A program made the position numbers and the translations under genes. From contig JBBHKE010002782.1 in assembly GCA_037447655.1 (NCBI GenBank), positions 23,851 through 85,850 on the forward strand: a stretch of 62,000 bases of DNA, read 5' to 3'. The notes under the pieces were generated by a model, which worked only from the letters and a program-made list of their open reading frames with translations, searched no databases and was not told where the DNA came from. The stretch comes from Zygnema cylindricum (taxonomy: Eukaryota > Streptophyta > Zygnematophyceae > Zygnematales > Zygnemataceae). Of this stretch, positions 57,157 through 62,000 are shown in pieces; position 1 is the first letter of the stretch; each line of letters starts with the position of its first letter.

Positions 57157-58092
57157 GGGCGTGTCCCCATGTAACCGAAACTTTGAAACGCTACTTTGGA
57201 TTTTAGCGCCGATTTTACGGTGTACTTTTCAAAGTGTGCCTATGTCAATCGTTACTTGTGTGTTCATTGCTTCGAATATGTGACAATTGTAGACGTCTAC
57301 AAAATGTGCGACAGTCTACGAAACGAAATGTAGACGAGTACGAAACTACGAAACTTCCTAAAAACGGCGACGGTTGTAGACGTCGAGGTTTTTGTGACGT
57401 TGTAGATGTTTAGGGTTTAGTGACATAGCGAAGTCATGCTACCATGTGACGTCATCAGTACGTACATTTTCCGCCATGGCTTCCCGATTTCGTTTTCTTA
57501 TCTTTTATCATTCGATATGCCATCAAACTTAGACCAAAAATATTAAAAAAAAATAAAAAAATACCTTTCATTTGATTCTATTATTGCTGCATCTCGTGTA
57601 AATAGGAGTTAAAGAGGAGAGGTCGAGTGAGAAAGAGGGGGGAGAGACGAGGACGCCGTAAAATTTTGCAAAGGACCCATGAAGGAAAGTGGAGGTCCGA
57701 GACCCCTGCAAATTTTTTTCCGTACATGTTTGTCATTTTCCTATGTGCATGCGCGTGACGAGGAGTGAAAAAAATAGCGTGTACTTTCCTTCGTGCATTT
57801 TTTTTCGAAAACGTTTGACACGTGCAATCCAAGTTTTCTATTCGTCAATAGGGTAGTATTTTGATAAAAATCAGGTCGCGATTTGATTCCAGTGCAAGTG
57901 TGAAGATGAGCTGGAAGTGGGTCGCGATGATATTAATGCCAAATTGCCGTACCCTCCAAGTTCCAAGAAGGCGCGAAATGTACTTGTGTTTTTGCCCATT
58001 TTTCGTACGGCGTAATATTTTCTCGTTACAAGTCCCATTTTCTTTGAAAACGACGGAAAAAAACCCTTACTTGAACACATGGGGACACGCCC
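57157..58092. mobile_element. PIF/Harbinger-like MITE, copy 2 (936 bp)
   Basis: Perfect 16-bp inverted ends GGGCGTGTCCCCATGT with TTA on both sides (57154-57156, 58093-58095). The subterminal text gcaaaagtc/gaagttt-type differs from copy 1 but the ends are related. No transposase; the longest ORF (121 codons) has no recognisable domain. Confidence 0.88.
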
Positions 58093-58438
58093 TTAAAACT
58101 TTATTCCAAATCATGCGGTGGAAAAACCATCTGGACACGTGTGAGTATAACAAAACAATTGCAACACTGATAGACGTTCATTCGCATATTCGCTGTCAGA
58201 CGAGATTTATACCCTTTACGCTGTAAACGTAAATATATTATCTTAAAAAATCATTTGACCGAAACATGGCTCTTTTCCAATGAACAGTGTTGGGTTTAAA
58301 CGGCAAATACTGATATTATAGCAGACCACATCATGTTAAAACGTTAAATCGTCATACAGTTGTTTTTACCTACATAATTTATTCGTTTTTTTTAAGTTAC
58401 AACTAGTTTTACCTTCAGGATAACATCTTTTGATATTT

Positions 58439-59163
58439 GGGTGTGTCTTTATGTACTTCAAACTTAAAGAATTTTCTTTGTTTTTTAGCGCAGATCCGGC
58501 GGACCCGGATTTCGGGTGTCCCTATGTGTACCAAACGAAGTTTTCACTTAAAGGCGTGACGATTGTATACGTCAACAATGCCCGTGACGGTTGTCGACAG
58601 TGTACAATCTGTGACGACGTACCAAATTGTTAAAAATTGCCTTGAACGTCGGGAGAACGCGGGGCTGCATGAGAGAAGTGGCGTGTGGGTGGGGCGCCCT
58701 CAAAGATTTCTCAGGATTTCGTCAAATGGCATCGAAATTTTCACACCCCTGGAATGGAAAAGTCCGTACCAAACGAAACGCGACAAAACACAACAAATTG
58801 TGTACTTTGAAGGACGCAAACGGATGAAACATAACGAATAGTGTACCTTTCGCCGTCGCTTGAATTCGTTTGATTTTTTTGTAAAAAAAAAATCACGTGC
58901 GAATACGTGTTACTATTTGTTTTTGAAAAATACTTTGTTTTAAAACACATCGGCCCTGTATTTTAAAGAAAAAATTGAAGATGATGTTTTTGGCGTGGCC
59001 GTGGGTCGAAGAACACAAGACGACAACATGTAGTACATCTTAAATTCGACGATGACGCAAAATGTACTTCTCTTTTTTTCTATTTTTCTGTACGGTTGAA
59101 ACTTACGCGGTACGGCTGTACAAGAAAACGACAGAAAAAAAACCTTACTTTGGCACACAGAAA
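58439..59163. mobile_element. PIF/Harbinger-like MITE, copy 3 (degenerate)
   Basis: Starts GGGTGTGTCTTTATGT. Its interior is the reverse complement of much of copy 1 (for example gcgcagatccggcggacccg at 58488-58507 against the reverse of 5170-5195, and text near 58960-59060 against 4570-4690). The right end (ccttactttggcacacag) matches the other end of copy 1 loosely. Confidence 0.7.
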
Positions 59164-59460
59164 CAAAAAAAAAAAAAAACTTTTTTTTTTCTTTGTTTTC
59201 ACTTTTCCTCTTTTTAACTTTTTATTGTTATTTTTTCCTTTTTCTTCTCCAGTTTCTTACTCAAATATTAGCATTTATTCCGTCTGTCCGTACGGATATC
59301 TAGTAATAGTACGAAAAAAACGAAGGCCAAAAATAAAAAAACGTCAGAACGCACGTTTAAACGCCAAATTTTAGAAGGTCAAAATTACTTACGATCAATA
59401 TGTCGGTCGACTGTCTATAAAAAAATAAAAAACAATATTATTTATGGAAGTGTAGATTCT

Positions 59461-59831
59461 TTATTGCAAAGCCATTTGGTACAAAGAAAAAAAAAACATC
59501 TGGTACAAAGAAGCCATCTGGTACAAAGGGGATAAAAAAAAAGTCAAGAAAAGATTCATGCTGACAAAATCCGTCTTTAGTGCCAGCTGGAATGTGACTA
59601 TGACTGTGTCGTGACGATGGGTAACAACGACGTGACGCTTTAGGGGATTAATAAGGGGGGCTTCCGTCCATTTCCTGATAGCCTCCACGTGGCCATGGAA
59701 ATGTGCGTGATTCTGGACGATTGAAAAGTGCACGAAAGATATCGCTGTAAATCCCACTGTTTTACCGTACAGTTTTTTTATATTAATTCTGTTACGGTTT
59801 CTTGGACGCACGATTTCGTGCCGGGACAGTA
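59461..59831. other. Region with a triplicated catctggtacaaag motif and a weak ORF
   Basis: Three copies of a catttggtacaaag-like motif at 59471-59530. A 131-codon minus-strand frame (59461-59856) covers the region, with its start inside the neighbouring MITE. The frame contains HFHGHVEAIRKWTEAPLINP, which reads well, but I recognise no domain. Possibly a small gene or a chance frame. Confidence 0.3.
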
Positions 59832-60370
59832 CACCGCGAATCGTTATTAGTGTCAATGTTTAAATAGTATTGAAGAAAATTTACCATAATTGATGCTAAT
59901 TAAGAATTTGAAATTTTTATAAAAGAAGGTGTATTCTAATTTCGGCATTATGCTAATTTGGGAACAGCAAAAATGGAATATTCGCCGTACAGTTATATAC
60001 ATTAATATATGTATTCGTACAAAATATTAGAAATCGTACGCCGTCGTGAAATTTAAATATCCGTACATGTGAGATTATTTTACGTGTCAGACCAATCCCA
60101 TTTTTTTAGCGCACGTTCTTATGCGTGCGCGTCTGATTTAATTCATTTTTTGTAAAATTTTCACTTGAAAAGGTACATTTATGTACGATCTGACATCGAC
60201 CGTACACCACACTATTTAAATCTTATTATACTTTCGTTCTTTACGCTATTTTGTACGGTACCTTATTTAACGTCAAGGAAAAAATAAAATCATGTATCCT
60301 ATTTGAGGAAAAAAATCAAAATTTTAAGAACCCAAATTAGTGACTTTGACACTAATAACGATTCGCGGTG
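59832..60370. mobile_element. CACCG-family MITE (539 bp)
   Basis: Perfect inverted ends of 25 bp, CACCGCGAATCGTTATTAGT then gtcaa. TA on the left (59830-59831), TT on the right. Lies 7 bases from the next element. Confidence 0.87.
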
Positions 60371-60377
60371 TTCAGTA

Positions 60378-60885
60378 CACCGCCAATCGCTAGTAGAGTA
60401 GATAACGCTAATTCGGTGCCCTTTTTTAAATTATTTAAACCTAAAATACAATCCATAATTTTATTTTTTCTTTTACGCCTTTTAGGGTTCTTTTTTTAAT
60501 TAGCGTTAATAACGGAAGTTCACTGCGATGTTTATAGCGTGGTGTACGGACAGGGTTTGTCCGTATAAAATGTACTTTTTGAAATAGTAATGTACAAAAG
60601 GTCATTTAATGTAATTGCGCACGCATGTGAATGTGCACTGGGAAAAAAGACGCAAACTCGAATATTCAGATTTTGGCGTACGAATTGTCAGATTTTGTAC
60701 GGTTACATATATTGATGTAAACATCGATACGACGGGTATTTATTATTAAAAAAAACCCAAATTAGAGTTAGCAATTAATTAGTCTATATGTTTTTTTGAA
60801 TTATATTTTTTTCCTAATTAGCGTTAACAACACTAAAAAAAAAATTACGTTATTTATTCCTTTGCTCTAATAACGATTGGCGGTG
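60378..60885. mobile_element. CACCG-family MITE (508 bp)
   Basis: Inverted ends CACCGCCAATCGCTAGTAGA and CACCGCCAATCGTTATTAGA, flanked by TA on both sides (60376-60377, 60886-60887). Noncoding interior. Confidence 0.85.
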
Positions 60886-60942
60886 TACTGTATCTTGGAC
60901 GTACAGTACGAGCCGTGCGTCATTTCTTGGAGTCTGGCTACA

Positions 60943-61742
60943 AGTGTTGTGTATCGGTTAAAAATTTATCGCGATAACACCGATACCGATAGTTATCTGT
61001 CATCGAACGGTTAGAGGTCCGGATACATCGGTCAAAGACCATATCAACGATAACTTTTAAGAAATATAGTATGCATAAAATAGTACTATATAACATATTG
61101 TATTATATTGTTTATTTATATAGCTTGGTATGCCGTATAATGTATTTGTTCTGTATTTGTTTTGTATATGTTTATCTAAAATTTATTACGGACAACGCAA
61201 CACATAAACGTCAATAAATCTAAAATAATACTTTATAGTTCTAAAACTATAATATTGAAACTGACAAATTAAATTACATTTGTAAAATTTTAAATCAAAC
61301 TTTTACGAATAACATATGTACAGGCGGACAAATCAAACGAGCACATCTGTCAGACTGCCGCCATGTACTGAAGTCTACTGCCACCATCTTTTGACGATTC
61401 AGGGGCACTTATTTGAGGAAATATTAGTTTTTTTATAAAATAGTAAAAATATATATTTATTCATTGCGATTTTTTACCGAAATCCGAGGGAAGGGTGTTT
61501 GCGGCGCGTCCGGGGAATAACACGTACTTTTGAGTGTACTGGTCGTACATTTATCTGTACGGCCGTATAGATATAGCCGATAGATATAGATATCGGTGTT
61601 ATCGCCAATAATAACTGATAAATATCGGGTATTTATCGGCGATACCACCGATAACGATATATCATACCAATATATCGATTATCGACTTCCCGAAAAAAGG
61701 CCCATATTAGTTAGCGACAAATCCTAACCGATACACAACACT
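60943..61742. mobile_element. GTGTTGTGTATCG-family element (800 bp)
   Basis: Ends AGTGTTGTGTATCGGTTA and the exact inverse (taaccgatacacaacact). Interior AT-rich with many cgata steps. No transposase ORF (longest 63 codons). Longer relative of 34243-34618. Confidence 0.78.
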
Positions 61743-61829
61743 ACTGACTACATTAACGTAAGCAGTACTTTTATCATAATTTATTATGCACTTTTCTTTA
61801 TGTTATGGCGTGAACAGTTTTTGGCAGTA

Positions 61830-62000
61830 CACCATGAATAACTATTATAGTGAAAACACAATTTTAGTTTATAGTAGTGCTATTAATTACAATTCACTAA
61901 TAGTGACGAGGTTGTTTTTTAACTGTTCATTTTATTAACTTTAAGAAAAAAAAAATTGTAAACACTATTTTATTTCACGTTTATCAACGATAAAGTAGTA
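61830..62000. mobile_element. CACCG-family MITE, cut by the window end
   Basis: TA at 61828-61829 followed by CACCATGAATAACTATTATA and repeated tatagtga/ctaatagtga motifs, as in the other copies. The right end is outside the window. Confidence 0.55.

Noticed and set aside
56718-57170. 150-codon minus-strand ORF
   Set aside because: No domain and competing open frames on both strands; listed only as a GC-rich island.

Overview
The window looks like nuclear DNA of a green-lineage eukaryote, most likely a streptophyte alga or seedless plant; I cannot name the species. The reasons are introns with GT-AG borders, TATA boxes with CT-rich leaders, an F-box/kelch gene, proteins with Ser-Pro-Pro repeats like green-algal/plant wall glycoproteins (pherophorin-like layout), Ty1/copia elements whose primer sites fit plant initiator tRNA-Met, CCCTAAA-like repeats, and very abundant microsatellites and small inverted-repeat transposons.

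Positions 1-27.3 kb are a tandem duplication of a locus of about 5 kb. Unit 2 (about 21985-27280) carries a Ser-Pro-Pro gene (P1, minus strand). Unit 1 (about 130-2916, continuing at 21483-21750) has the same flanks but lacks the gene body. A copia element (A, plus strand, 2917-21477) landed in unit 1. A then received a solo LTR of family B (2949-4236), a PIF/Harbinger-like MITE (4449-5234), and a second copia element (C, minus strand, 7431-17680). C was itself split by a third (B, minus strand, 10947-15351). All pol genes are broken. B and C carry primer sites for the anticodon half of tRNA-iMet, whereas A uses the classical 3'-end site.

Positions 27.3-35.4 kb hold a 484-residue unrecognised ORF (29001-30455) and several MITEs. 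At 35.6-38.7 kb are two more members of the Ser-Pro-Pro family: P2, apparently intact with two exons, and P3, first exon only. At 38.7-40.5 kb is AT-rich DNA with degenerate CCCTAAA units.

Positions 40.5-51.3 kb contain an eight-exon minus-strand gene that I assembled from splice sites and codon phases. It encodes a basic protein of roughly 320 residues, possibly beta-rich, that I do not recognise. Each larger intron is filled with a different tandem repeat, and one holds repeated copies of a 3' splice site. An intronless F-box/kelch gene (54759-56180, minus) follows. The right end (57-62 kb) is a cluster of MITEs from three families.

The genes do not form a pathway. The coherent themes are the decaying Ser-Pro-Pro gene cluster and the layered mobile-element insertions around it.
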